Part shown: one piece after another, positions 8,224-15,706 of the stretch | Position numbering within the stretch: the first letter of the stretch is position 1 | Layout: every line of letters begins with the position of its first letter | DNA from: Paenibacillus_S vulneris | Lineage (GTDB): Bacteria > Bacillota > Bacilli > Paenibacillales > NBRC-103111 | Reading direction: 5' to 3' | Length of the DNA: 64,000 bases | Assembly (NCBI RefSeq): GCF_039543185.1 | Contig: NZ_BAABJG010000006.1 | Location: 248,001 to 312,000, forward strand | Notes under the pieces: model-generated | Told to the model about the DNA's origin: nothing | The model's database searches: none | Seen by the model: only the letters and a program-made list of their open reading frames with translations | Made by a program: the position numbers and the translations under genes

Positions 8224-8337
8224 CTATTGCCAATATACTCCGGTAGGGGTCCTAAGGGAGTCCGAATTTTTAAACGTACCTAATTCAACATCATAACTAT
8301 CCGTTAAGGATAAGTCTATTCTTTTTTTCCAATTCAT
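8224..8337 (-). CDS. Putative 37-residue peptide, unrecognised
   Basis: An ATG-started frame of 37 codons begins MNWKKRIDLSLTDS and ends RTPTGVYWQ. An in-frame TGA lies shortly upstream, so the start is fixed. Its stop is about 35 bases before a clean minus-strand terminator, as expected for a small dedicated gene. Against it: no convincing ribosome binding site and no clear -10 box. It overlaps nothing and is divergent from the GNAT gene. No family recognised. Confidence 0.35.
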   Translation of the reverse strand: MNWKKRIDLSLTDSYDVELGTFKNSDSLRTPTGVYWQ

Positions 8338-8379
8338 GTAACAATTTCAATGTATCGCATAAAAGGGAGGTTGTTTGTA

Positions 8380-8865
8380 ATGGATCATGGTAACGTACAG
8401 GTTGTTGAGTTAAGTGAAGATATCATTCCGGAAGCAAGCCGGCTGATAGCTCAGTTCAAGAATCTGGATGTCTCTAACGAGCAACGGCTCTCAGAATGCC
8501 AAGAGACGCTGCTGCGGCTTCTCCGCTATCCGCACGCCTTCTGCTTATTGGCCCGCATCGAAGATCAGTACGCCGGATTTTTAACCTATAATCGGGGCCT
8601 CTCAACGTCAAGGGGACTGCCTATTCTACGAATTCAAGACGTGTATACCGCTCCACCTTACCGTCGGAAGGGAACAGCCAGACAGCTGCTTCTCCATGCC
8701 CGTATGATAGCTGAGAAGGCTGGAGCCAATCGGATGCAGCTGGAAACCGATCTTACTAACACAGCAGCACGACCCTTATATGAGGAGCTTGGCTTTCTAT
8801 GGATGGAACAAAAGATAGTGTACATGTACCCTATGAATGGCTGGCGACGACCGGACGAAGCATGA
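8380..8865 (+). CDS. GNAT family N-acetyltransferase
   Basis: A 161-residue acetyl-CoA dependent acyltransferase. The core motif (RIQDVYTAPPYRRKGTARQLLLHA, with the Q/RxxGxG/A pyrophosphate loop in RRKGTA) lies near residues 85-108. The C-terminal strand pair TNTAARPLYEELGFLWMEQKIVYMY is typical of small GNATs. The ATG at 8380 is chosen because AAGGGAGG lies 9 bases upstream; an in-frame ATG at 8350 has no ribosome binding site. Substrate unknown. It stands alone and is convergent with glnA. Confidence 0.87.
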   Translation: MDHGNVQVVELSEDIIPEASRLIAQFKNLDVSNEQRLSECQETLLRLLRYPHAFCLLARIEDQYAGFLTYNRGLSTSRGLPILRIQDVYTAPPYRRKGTARQLLLHARMIAEKAGANRMQLETDLTNTAARPLYEELGFLWMEQKIVYMYPMNGWRRPDEA

Positions 8866-8888
8866 TGGGGAACTAAGACTGCAGCGGG

Positions 8889-8926
8889 AAGAAAAAACAG
8901 CCCCCCAAAAAGTCCGGGAGGCTGTT
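8889..8926 (-). terminator. Intrinsic terminator of glnA
   Basis: AACAGCCCCCC (8896-8906) pairs with GGGAGGCTGTT (8916-8926), followed on the minus strand by TTTTTTC. Confidence 0.8.
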
Positions 8927-8951
8927 CTCTATATGAAGAATCAATAAGTTC

Positions 8952-10376
8952 TTACAGGTCGAAGTACAAGGAGTATTCATGCGGATGAATACGGATGGAT
9001 ACGGCTTTAGCTTCGCTGCGTTTCAAGCCGATGTAGTTATCGATGAAGTCTTTCGAGAATACGCCGCCTTCAGTCAAGAACTCATAGTCAGCTTCCAAAG
9101 CGTTAAGAGCTTCATCCAAAGTACCAGGTACGCTGCGGATTTCGCCTTTTTCTGCATCGGACAGGTCGTAGATGTTCTTGTCCAATGGGCCATAGCCAAG
9201 AGCACGAGGATCGATTTTCTTCTTGATGCCGTCCAAGCCAGCCATCAGCATAGCTGCGAATGCCAAGTAAGGGTTCGCTGTGGAGTCCGGAGTACGGAAC
9301 TCGATACGACAGCCTTTTGGAGTTACAGCTGCAACCGGGATACGAACTGCCGCGGAACGGTTACCTTTGGAGAATACCAGGTTAACTGGCGCTTCATAAC
9401 CAGGAACCAGACGCTTGAAGGAGTTCGTAGACGGGTTCGTCAAAGCGATCAAAGCCGGTGCATGGTACAGGATACCGCCAATGTAGTTCAAAGCCATTTC
9501 ACTCAGGTTAGCGTAGCCGCCTTTTTCATAGAAAAGAGGAGTGTCGCCGTCGAAGATGGACATGTGAACGTGCATTCCGCTACCGTTGTCGCCAAACAAT
9601 GGTTTAGGCATGAAGGTTGCTACTTTGCCGTATTGTCTAGCTGTGTTTTGTACGATATATTTGTATTTCATCAGGTTGTCCGCTGTTGTTGTCAATGTGT
9701 CAAAACGGAAGTTGATTTCACCTTGACCCGCCGTTGCCACTTCATGGTGATGGCGCTCGATGCGAAGACCGGATTCCATTAACAGACGGCACATTTCGCT
9801 GCGGATGTCTTGTTGTGTGTCGGTAGGACCTACTGGCACGTATCCGCCCTTGTGGCCTACTTTAAAACCAAGGTTTCCGCCTTCTTCTTTACGGTTTGAG
9901 TTCCAGTGAGCTTCTTCAGAATCAACGAAATAAGAAGCTTTGTTCTGACCGCTCTCGAAACGAACTTCGTCAAAGATGAAGAATTCGGATTCCGGAGCAA
10001 AGTTTGCTGTTGTACCTACTCCAGCTTTTTGCAAGTACTCTTCCGCTTTTTGAGCGATGCTGCGCGGGTCACGATCATAGCGCTCGCCATCTGGAGTGTG
10101 GATGTTACACATAACGATCAATGTAGGATGTGCTGTGAAAGGATCAACATATACTGTCTCGGTATCAGGAAGCATAACCATGTCAGATTCTTCAATACCT
10201 TTAAAGCCTGGGATGGAAGATCCGTCGAATGCTACCCCGTTCACAAATGTAGCTTCGTCAACTTCATTAGCCGGCAAGGAGATATGATGAGCTCTACCGT
10301 TAAGATCTACAAAACGAAAATCGACCCACTCAATGCCTTTTTCTTTAAGGATGTTTAATACGTTTTGAACTGACAT
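8952..10376 (-). CDS. glnA: Glutamine synthetase type I, beta-type sequence
   Basis: A 474-residue glutamine synthetase that makes glutamine from glutamate, ammonia and ATP. The ATG at 10376 is preceded by AGGAGG. Motifs: MPDTETVYVDPF, the ammonia and metal-site blocks EFFIFDEV and HHHEVATAGQGEINFRF, FMPKPLFGDNGSGMHVHMS and the NRSAAVRIP substrate loop. It carries the beta-subtype insertion (AHWNSNRKEEGGNLGF, KGGYVPV) and a KNIYDL segment with Tyr at about residue 403, which aligns with the E. coli adenylylation tyrosine. No glnR gene is adjacent, unlike the alpha-type glnRA operon of Bacillus, so this may be a second glutamine synthetase. GlnR/TnrA-type sites lie upstream. Confidence 0.95.
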   Translation of the reverse strand: MSVQNVLNILKEKGIEWVDFRFVDLNGRAHHISLPANEVDEATFVNGVAFDGSSIPGFKGIEESDMVMLPDTETVYVDPFTAHPTLIVMCNIHTPDGERYDRDPRSIAQKAEEYLQKAGVGTTANFAPESEFFIFDEVRFESGQNKASYFVDSEEAHWNSNRKEEGGNLGFKVGHKGGYVPVGPTDTQQDIRSEMCRLLMESGLRIERHHHEVATAGQGEINFRFDTLTTTADNLMKYKYIVQNTARQYGKVATFMPKPLFGDNGSGMHVHMSIFDGDTPLFYEKGGYANLSEMALNYIGGILYHAPALIALTNPSTNSFKRLVPGYEAPVNLVFSKGNRSAAVRIPVAAVTPKGCRIEFRTPDSTANPYLAFAAMLMAGLDGIKKKIDPRALGYGPLDKNIYDLSDAEKGEIRSVPGTLDEALNALEADYEFLTEGGVFSKDFIDNYIGLKRSEAKAVSIRIHPHEYSLYFDL

Positions 10377-10456
10377 GAATCGCCAACCTCCTAATTTCCG
10401 AACATTCTTCTTGGTTTGTTCGTACATTGTTCAAGTTTTTTATTTATCATGGTGTT

Positions 10457-10486
10457 ATTATATAGCTTTTCATGAATGATCGTCAA
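10457..10486 (-). promoter_or_regulatory. Sigma-A promoter of glnA
   Basis: On the minus strand TTGACG (10481-10486) and TATAAT (10457-10462) are separated by 18 bases. Predicted start near 10450, about 74 bases before the ATG. Confidence 0.8.
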
Positions 10487-10492
10487 TACTTA

Positions 10493-10531
10493 TGTGAGGT
10501 ATTTTTTACGATTATGTGAGGTATCCTTACA
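10493..10531 (-). promoter_or_regulatory. GlnR/TnrA-type operator pair upstream of glnA
   Basis: TGTGAGGTATCCTTACA (10515-10531) matches the GlnR/TnrA consensus TGTNAN7TNACA at every defined position. A second, imperfect copy with the same TATGTGAGGTAT core starts 22 bases away (10493), two helical turns from the first. Relative to the predicted start they are centred near -73 and -51, upstream of the -35, which favours activation rather than simple promoter blocking. Confidence 0.8.
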
Positions 10532-10560
10532 CATGCATAGGTTTTCGTTCATAATTTCGA

Positions 10561-10598
10561 CAAAAATAGACTTGATCCCCTAGAAGCAAGGAATCAAG
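10561..10598 (-). terminator. Terminator of the DAHP synthase gene
   Basis: CTTGATCC (10571-10578) pairs with GGAATCAAG (10590-10598, one bulge), followed on the minus strand by TCTATTTTTG. Confidence 0.65.
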
Positions 10599-10627
10599 CC
10601 TTCTGATTTGTTAACATTCCTATTTAA

Positions 10628-11671
10628 TTACACGTTAATTGCTTCTTTTTTTGTGTCAAACCGTTTGCCGCACAATGGAGCAAGCTTCTCCAAATCCACC
10701 ATCAGCTTCGCAAATTGATCCGGGAATAACGATTGTACGCCGTCCCCTGTCATCGAATTGTCCGGATCCGTGTGCATTTCCACAATCAAGCCGTTAGCGC
10801 CTGCGGCCACGGAAGCTTTACTCATCGGCTCTACGAGCTCTCTGCGCCCTGTACCATGGCTCGGGTCTGAGATGACCGGCAAATGGCTTAAAGTTTGAAG
10901 CGCCGGGATGGCTGCCAGATCCAGCGTATTTCTCGTGTAAGGTTCGAATGTTCGGATTCCGCGCTCACAGAGCATCACATTTGGATTGCCTCCCGCCAAT
11001 ATGTACTCCGCCGCATTCAAAAATTCATCGTACGTGGAGCTGAACCCTCTCTTGAGCAGCACCGGCGTTTTAATAGTTCCCAGCTTGCGGAGCAGATCGA
11101 AGTTTTGCATATTCCGCGTGCCGACCTGCAGGATATCCGCATACTCGGCGCACACATCTACATACTCCGGCGTCATAACCTCCGTAATAGTCAGCAGCCC
11201 GTGCTTCTTGCCGGCTTCCGCCATCATCACGAGGCCCTCTACGCCGACGCCTTGGAAGCTGTAGGGTCCGGTTCTCGGTTTGAAAGCTCCGCCGCGCAGT
11301 ACTTGAGCGCCCGCCGCTTTAACCAAACGCGCAATCTCATCGATTTGCTCCGGGGATTCTACGGCACACGGACCGCCCATAATGACGAGCTGATCTCCGC
11401 CGATCTCTACGTCCTTGATTTTAATTACGGTATTCTCAGGGTGAAAATCACGGCTCGCCAGCTTGTAGGATTTCGAAATTTTGACGACCTGCTCTACGCC
11501 GGACAGCTGGCGCAGCTGCTCGGCAAGCATCGGATCGGCTTTCCCGATGATTCCGATGACCGTACGGTCCACTCCTTTGGACACATGGGCTTGAACGTCG
11601 TGCTTTTCAATGTGCTGAACAATCTCCTGGATACGTTCTTCAGATACTTTATTAGAAATAATAACGATCAT
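10628..11671 (-). CDS. aroF: 3-Deoxy-7-phosphoheptulonate (DAHP) synthase with N-terminal ferredoxin-like regulatory domain
   Basis: A 347-residue type I-beta DAHP synthase that condenses phosphoenolpyruvate and erythrose-4-phosphate to open the shikimate pathway. Residues 1-75 form a ferredoxin-like domain (MIVIISNKVSEERIQEIV, GVDRTVIGIIG) like that of the Thermotoga enzyme, where it gives aromatic amino acid feedback; it is not a chorismate mutase domain as in B. subtilis AroA. The barrel shows GPCAVES, LRGGAFKPRTGPYSFQG, VLLKRGF, LCERGIRTFE, DPSHGTGRR and EMHTDPD (metal and PEP residues). The ATG at 11671 is chosen over one 14 codons upstream because of the GGGAGTG site and the family start. 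Monocistronic. Confidence 0.93.
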   Translation of the reverse strand: MIVIISNKVSEERIQEIVQHIEKHDVQAHVSKGVDRTVIGIIGKADPMLAEQLRQLSGVEQVVKISKSYKLASRDFHPENTVIKIKDVEIGGDQLVIMGGPCAVESPEQIDEIARLVKAAGAQVLRGGAFKPRTGPYSFQGVGVEGLVMMAEAGKKHGLLTITEVMTPEYVDVCAEYADILQVGTRNMQNFDLLRKLGTIKTPVLLKRGFSSTYDEFLNAAEYILAGGNPNVMLCERGIRTFEPYTRNTLDLAAIPALQTLSHLPVISDPSHGTGRRELVEPMSKASVAAGANGLIVEMHTDPDNSMTGDGVQSLFPDQFAKLMVDLEKLAPLCGKRFDTKKEAINV

Positions 11672-11827
11672 AATAGCAACACTCCCGTAAATAAAATTTA
11701 AGTTAACCTTCACGATTCAAATTCGCTGACACGCTTCAACGCTTATACGCTTTTAAGCTTTTAATCATTAAAGTAACTATACAACGAGAATAAGCTCCTC
11801 GTCAAGTGCAGGAGCTTGATTTTCTCC

Positions 11828-12364
11828 TCAATGCGTTGACTCAGAGCTTATCATCAATTGAGCTTTTCTCAGCTTTCGTTTTTCTTTTCTCTTGGAATGG
11901 TACATTTCAAGTCCCCAGCGAATAGGGTAATAAACAATTAATCCTAATATAATGCCTACTACGACGCCTCCAATGAACAATTTCAAGTTGGAGCGGATAA
12001 AGGCGTCCATCCAGTCGGGCAAATGATCCGCCAAAAATTTGCGCGTACCGCGCGGAAGCAGCAAGCCGCCGATCTTCATATGAAAATAGGTCATCGGGAG
12101 ATAGATCACCTTCCCGAACACGAATCCTATTAAAGCCGCGGCCATACTGCCGCGAAACAAATAGACTAAAGGGAAGATAAGGAAAAAGGCCAATCCAACG
12201 GTAGGCAGCGTGAACATTTCGATTGCCAGACCGATTGAGAAACCGGCAGCTACCATACCGGGTCCTCCCTTGGCCCGGGTCAGCAGCAAATACTTCAATT
12301 TAAACCAGCGTTTAATATTCCGGAAGTGAAAAGGTTTTTTACTTTTTGCCTTCTTCAGCTGCAT
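11828..12364 (-). CDS. DUF2062 family membrane protein
   Basis: A 178-residue protein with basic N-terminal and C-terminal tails and three to four membrane segments: about residues 33-55, 60-88 and 128-150. The block PGMVAAGFSIGLAIEMFTLPTVG matches the DUF2062 family, whose function is not established. It lies 22 bases behind ispH and is probably the last gene of the regulator-kinase-ispH unit. AAGGATGAAGGG precedes the ATG. Confidence 0.82.
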   Translation of the reverse strand: MQLKKAKSKKPFHFRNIKRWFKLKYLLLTRAKGGPGMVAAGFSIGLAIEMFTLPTVGLAFFLIFPLVYLFRGSMAAALIGFVFGKVIYLPMTYFHMKIGGLLLPRGTRKFLADHLPDWMDAFIRSNLKLFIGGVVVGIILGLIVYYPIRWGLEMYHSKRKEKRKLRKAQLMISSESTH

Positions 12365-12386
12365 GTCCCTTCATCCTTACATTTTG

Positions 12387-13346
12387 TTATTCGTTTCCAG
12401 CCTTTTGCTTCACTGACGGAATTAATTTATTCAAATTAATCGTTCGCTTAATCTCCCAGGAAGACTCCACTTGTGGATCAAGCTGTTCCAAATAGTTTAT
12501 GACTTCTTTGGTAATTGGTGTCGGCGTAGAGGCTCCGGAGGTCACCGCAATGCGTCTTACCGGCTCCAGCCATTCACGCTTGATTTCTGTAATATCCCCA
12601 ATTCGGTATGCTTTCACACCTGCGATTTCCTCAGCTACCTGTGCCAGCCTATTGGAATTGTTACTGCGCGGATCCCCGACAACTAGAACAAGATCGGCAT
12701 CCTTGGCCTGCTCGGCTACCGCTTCCTGACGCACTTGCGTGGCCAAACAAATCTCGTTATGAATTTCCGCCTTAGGAAATTTCTCCAACAGCCCGTTCAT
12801 AATGTGTTTAATATCCCATTGGCTCATCGTCGTCTGGTTCGTAATGATGACTCTCGCGGAGTTATCCAACTCTAAACGGTCGATCTCGTCCAGACTCTCA
12901 ATCAGATGAACTTGATCCGGAGCGACTCCAATAGCGCCTTCCGGCTCAGGATGGCCTTTCTTGCCAATATAAATAATGTGGTAGCCTTCCGCCGTCTTCT
13001 CCTTGATCAGATCATGCGTCTTGGTTACATCCGGACAAGTCGCATCCACCACGGTCAGCCCCTTTTCTCTTGCTAGCTGACGCACCTCAGGGGAAACTCC
13101 GTGAGCCGTAAAAATAACCGTTCCCTTGTCGACCTGCCTCAGGATGTCCAGCCGGTTCGGGCCATCCAGCGTAATAACGCCTTCTTTATCAAAATAATCC
13201 GTCACGTGGGAATTATGCACAATCATGCCTAAAATATAAACCGGTCTCGGCAGATCCAGATTTTTTGCCGTTTGCATGGCCAGCGCCATGGCATCCACAA
13301 CTCCGTAGCAATAGCCCCTCGGAGAGATTTTGATCACATCCATCAC
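12387..13346 (-). CDS. ispH: 4-Hydroxy-3-methylbut-2-enyl diphosphate reductase IspH
   Basis: A 319-residue iron-sulfur enzyme that catalyses the last step of the MEP isoprenoid pathway, reducing HMBPP to IPP and DMAPP. The three cluster cysteines are seen in RGYCYGV (about 13), VDATCPDVT and NEICLATQVRQ. HSHVTD and TAHGVSP supply active-site histidines. The start is either of two adjacent ATGs (13346 or 13343). It follows the histidine kinase gene by about 20 bases and precedes the DUF2062 gene by 22. Confidence 0.95.
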   Translation of the reverse strand: MMDVIKISPRGYCYGVVDAMALAMQTAKNLDLPRPVYILGMIVHNSHVTDYFDKEGVITLDGPNRLDILRQVDKGTVIFTAHGVSPEVRQLAREKGLTVVDATCPDVTKTHDLIKEKTAEGYHIIYIGKKGHPEPEGAIGVAPDQVHLIESLDEIDRLELDNSARVIITNQTTMSQWDIKHIMNGLLEKFPKAEIHNEICLATQVRQEAVAEQAKDADLVLVVGDPRSNNSNRLAQVAEEIAGVKAYRIGDITEIKREWLEPVRRIAVTSGASTPTPITKEVINYLEQLDPQVESSWEIKRTINLNKLIPSVKQKAGNE

Positions 13347-13367
13347 TGCACCGTCCTCTCTAGTCCA

Positions 13368-14891
13368 TTATACCTGATTCCCCGCTTCTAGGGAATGCTG
13401 CTGCTCGAATGTTGTCGATAGTATGGGCAGCCAAATAATGAAAGTGCTCCCCTCGCCCTTGCGGGTCGTTACCTCAATGGACCCTTGATGCTCGTCAATA
13501 ATCCATTTGGCAATAGATAATCCGAGTCCTGTACCCGAGGTTTGCCCCCGAGATGGATCCGCCCGGTAAAAACGTTCGAAAATAAGCGGAACCTCTTCTT
13601 TATCCATGCCGATTCCCGTATCCTCTATCCGGATGCCGATCTGGTCATTCATCCTCTTGACATCCAGCTTGACCATTCCGCTTTCGGTGTATTTAAAGGC
13701 ATTTTCGACAAAAATAAAGATCAGCTGCTGCAGATAATCCTTGTTACCATTGACCCTTACACCTTCCAATGCCGACAAATCGCCTGCCAACCATTCTGCT
13801 GCATGCGGCAGCAGCTGCGCCTTCCGAATGACCTGCTCGACAATCGGCTTCAAGTCAACCTCCGTCTTTTCCATCACAAAGCCTGCGTCCGCTCGGGCAA
13901 GCGCCAGCAGATCGTTCACGAGACGGGTCATTCTTTCGGACTCTCCGGCAATGTCATGCATGGCTTCGAGCGACAGCTCGAGCTGCTGTCTATCCTCAGG
14001 CGTTCCGTTAACCGCTGTCCGCTTCCACATTTTTTCCAGCAAATCCACGTTCCCACGGATGGTTGTTAGTGGAGTCCGCAGCTCGTGGGAGGCGTCGGAT
14101 ACGAAGCGCCTTTGCTTTCTATACGCTTCTTCCAAATCGGAATAGGTCGTCTGCAGTCTGCCCAGCATGCCGTTGATCGTGTTCGTCAGCCGTCCTATCT
14201 CATCCTCAGGACCGTCATAGTTGATTCTATTGCCCAAGTCGGTTCCTTTCTCAATCTGGTTCGCCGCGGCAATAACTTGATCGATGGGTCTGAGCGCCTT
14301 CCTGGCCATGAACCATCCGACGGATGCAGCCAGCAAAATCGTTACAACAGAGGCAAATATAAGAATCAAGCGCAGCAGGGAAAACAGCTTTTCAAAATCT
14401 CCCGTATAGACTGCAGCTTGAAATACACCCGCCAATTGCTGCTGGCCGTTTTTTAGCGCCGATATTGGCAGGCTGTACACCATAAAATCCATATTTTCGA
14501 TTTTTACCCTTTGGAACAGGTTGCCCTGCTCCACCAAGGCTTGTTTTTGTTTTTCCGTCAAATCCGGCAAAGACATGCTTAGGTCCCTAAGGTTCGCGGA
14601 TTGGTCCGATTTTCCATTCAGGTAATTATTCAATTGGTAAAATGTCGTTGAATTTTTGAGCAGTTCCCGTCCTTGAGGCATGAAAAAGTCCCAACTGACG
14701 CCTCCGCCCAAAGTAATGACCATTCGAGGCTGAATACGCGTGTAAACATCCTCCGTCTGATTAATCAGATTGTCTTTGTAAGTGGTGTAGTTATTATAGT
14801 AGAGCAATCCGTACAAGCCAAAGCCGAACAGCAGTACTGTGACCGACAAAATGCCCGTATACCATAAAGTCAGACGAAGACGTATGGTCAC
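13368..14891 (-). CDS. Sensor histidine kinase with extracellular sensor domain
   Basis: A 507-residue membrane kinase. Membrane segment 1 is about residues 10-31, an extracellular sensor of about 140 residues follows, and segment 2 is about 170-195. HAMP is about 195-250, then HisKA with phospho-accepting His in FVSDASHELRTPL, then the HATPase domain with VENAFKYTESG, DTGIGM and GTGLGLSI. It starts one base after the regulator stop, so the two are translationally coupled. With a large external sensor and htrA next door it may sense cell-envelope or secretion stress, like CssS; this is inference. Confidence 0.9.
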   Translation of the reverse strand: MTIRLRLTLWYTGILSVTVLLFGFGLYGLLYYNNYTTYKDNLINQTEDVYTRIQPRMVITLGGGVSWDFFMPQGRELLKNSTTFYQLNNYLNGKSDQSANLRDLSMSLPDLTEKQKQALVEQGNLFQRVKIENMDFMVYSLPISALKNGQQQLAGVFQAAVYTGDFEKLFSLLRLILIFASVVTILLAASVGWFMARKALRPIDQVIAAANQIEKGTDLGNRINYDGPEDEIGRLTNTINGMLGRLQTTYSDLEEAYRKQRRFVSDASHELRTPLTTIRGNVDLLEKMWKRTAVNGTPEDRQQLELSLEAMHDIAGESERMTRLVNDLLALARADAGFVMEKTEVDLKPIVEQVIRKAQLLPHAAEWLAGDLSALEGVRVNGNKDYLQQLIFIFVENAFKYTESGMVKLDVKRMNDQIGIRIEDTGIGMDKEEVPLIFERFYRADPSRGQTSGTGLGLSIAKWIIDEHQGSIEVTTRKGEGSTFIIWLPILSTTFEQQHSLEAGNQV

Positions 14892-14892
14892 G

Positions 14893-15585
14893 TCATCCCT
14901 CTCCTCTCAGTACATATCCGGCGCCGCGAACGGTCTGAATAATCCGTTTGTGCCCATGCTCCTCCGTTTTTTGTCGCAGCAGCGCAATATACACCTCAAG
15001 CACGTTCGACTCACCGCTGTAATCGTATCCCCATATTTTTTCCATAATCAGATCGCGGGAAAGAACCCGCTTCGGATTTTGCATAAACAGATGCAGCAGC
15101 TCAAACTCTTTGGTCGTTAGCTCAACCAATTGTCCGCCGCGGAATACCTCACGGGTATCCAGATCCATGAAGACATCCTGGTACTGCAGCCGGTTCGTCG
15201 CCTGCTCCGGCTTCTCCGAGGCTTTTCTGCGCAGCAGCACGCGAATTCTCGCAAGCAGCTCCTCCAGGGCAAAAGGCTTCACCAAATAATCGTCCGCGCC
15301 GCTGTCGAGCCCCTTAACGCGGTCTGCGATCTCGTCTTTGGCGGTCAGCATGAGCACCGGTACGGTAGCGCCACCCTCTCGAATGCGGCGAACCACCTCC
15401 CACCCGTCCAGCTGAGGCATCATGACGTCCAGGATAACGGCATCCGGATCATGCTCCAAAATTTGCTTTAACCCATCCATACCGTGATTAGCCGTAAATA
15501 CGGTGTACCCTTCAAAGGCCAGCGACCTTCTCAGCATGGATGTAATTTTCTCATCATCATCTATTACCAATATTTTTTCTCTCAT
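14893..15585 (-). CDS. OmpR-family response regulator
   Basis: A 230-residue regulator paired with the kinase downstream. The receiver domain (DDDEK at the acidic pocket, phospho-acceptor Asp in VILDVMMPQLDG, Thr in MLTAKDE, Lys in LVKPFALEELLARI) occupies residues 4-117. The winged-helix domain (LTTKEFELLHLFMQNPKRVLSRD, SNVLEVYIALLRQK, TVRGAGYVLRG) occupies 130-228. The gene starts 121 bases behind htrA, beyond a terminator. Paired direct repeats in the htrA promoter are a candidate binding site. Confidence 0.92.
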   Translation of the reverse strand: MREKILVIDDDEKITSMLRRSLAFEGYTVFTANHGMDGLKQILEHDPDAVILDVMMPQLDGWEVVRRIREGGATVPVLMLTAKDEIADRVKGLDSGADDYLVKPFALEELLARIRVLLRRKASEKPEQATNRLQYQDVFMDLDTREVFRGGQLVELTTKEFELLHLFMQNPKRVLSRDLIMEKIWGYDYSGESNVLEVYIALLRQKTEEHGHKRIIQTVRGAGYVLRGEG

Positions 15586-15629
15586 CTTATAGCACCACCT
15601 TCATCCTATTGTAACAAAATCCTGCTTCC

Positions 15630-15675
15630 AGATACAAAAAGAAGCAGAGCTTCACGAAAGGTCGCTCTACTTCTT
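15630..15675 (-). terminator. Terminator of htrA
   Basis: AAGAAGCAGAGC (15639-15650) pairs with GCTCTACTTCTT (15664-15675), one mismatch, followed on the minus strand by TTTGTATC. Some read-through into the two-component genes is possible. Confidence 0.7.
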
Positions 15676-15706
15676 CTTCTGTTCTAACCTTTTTCTGTGT
15701 AGGTCT

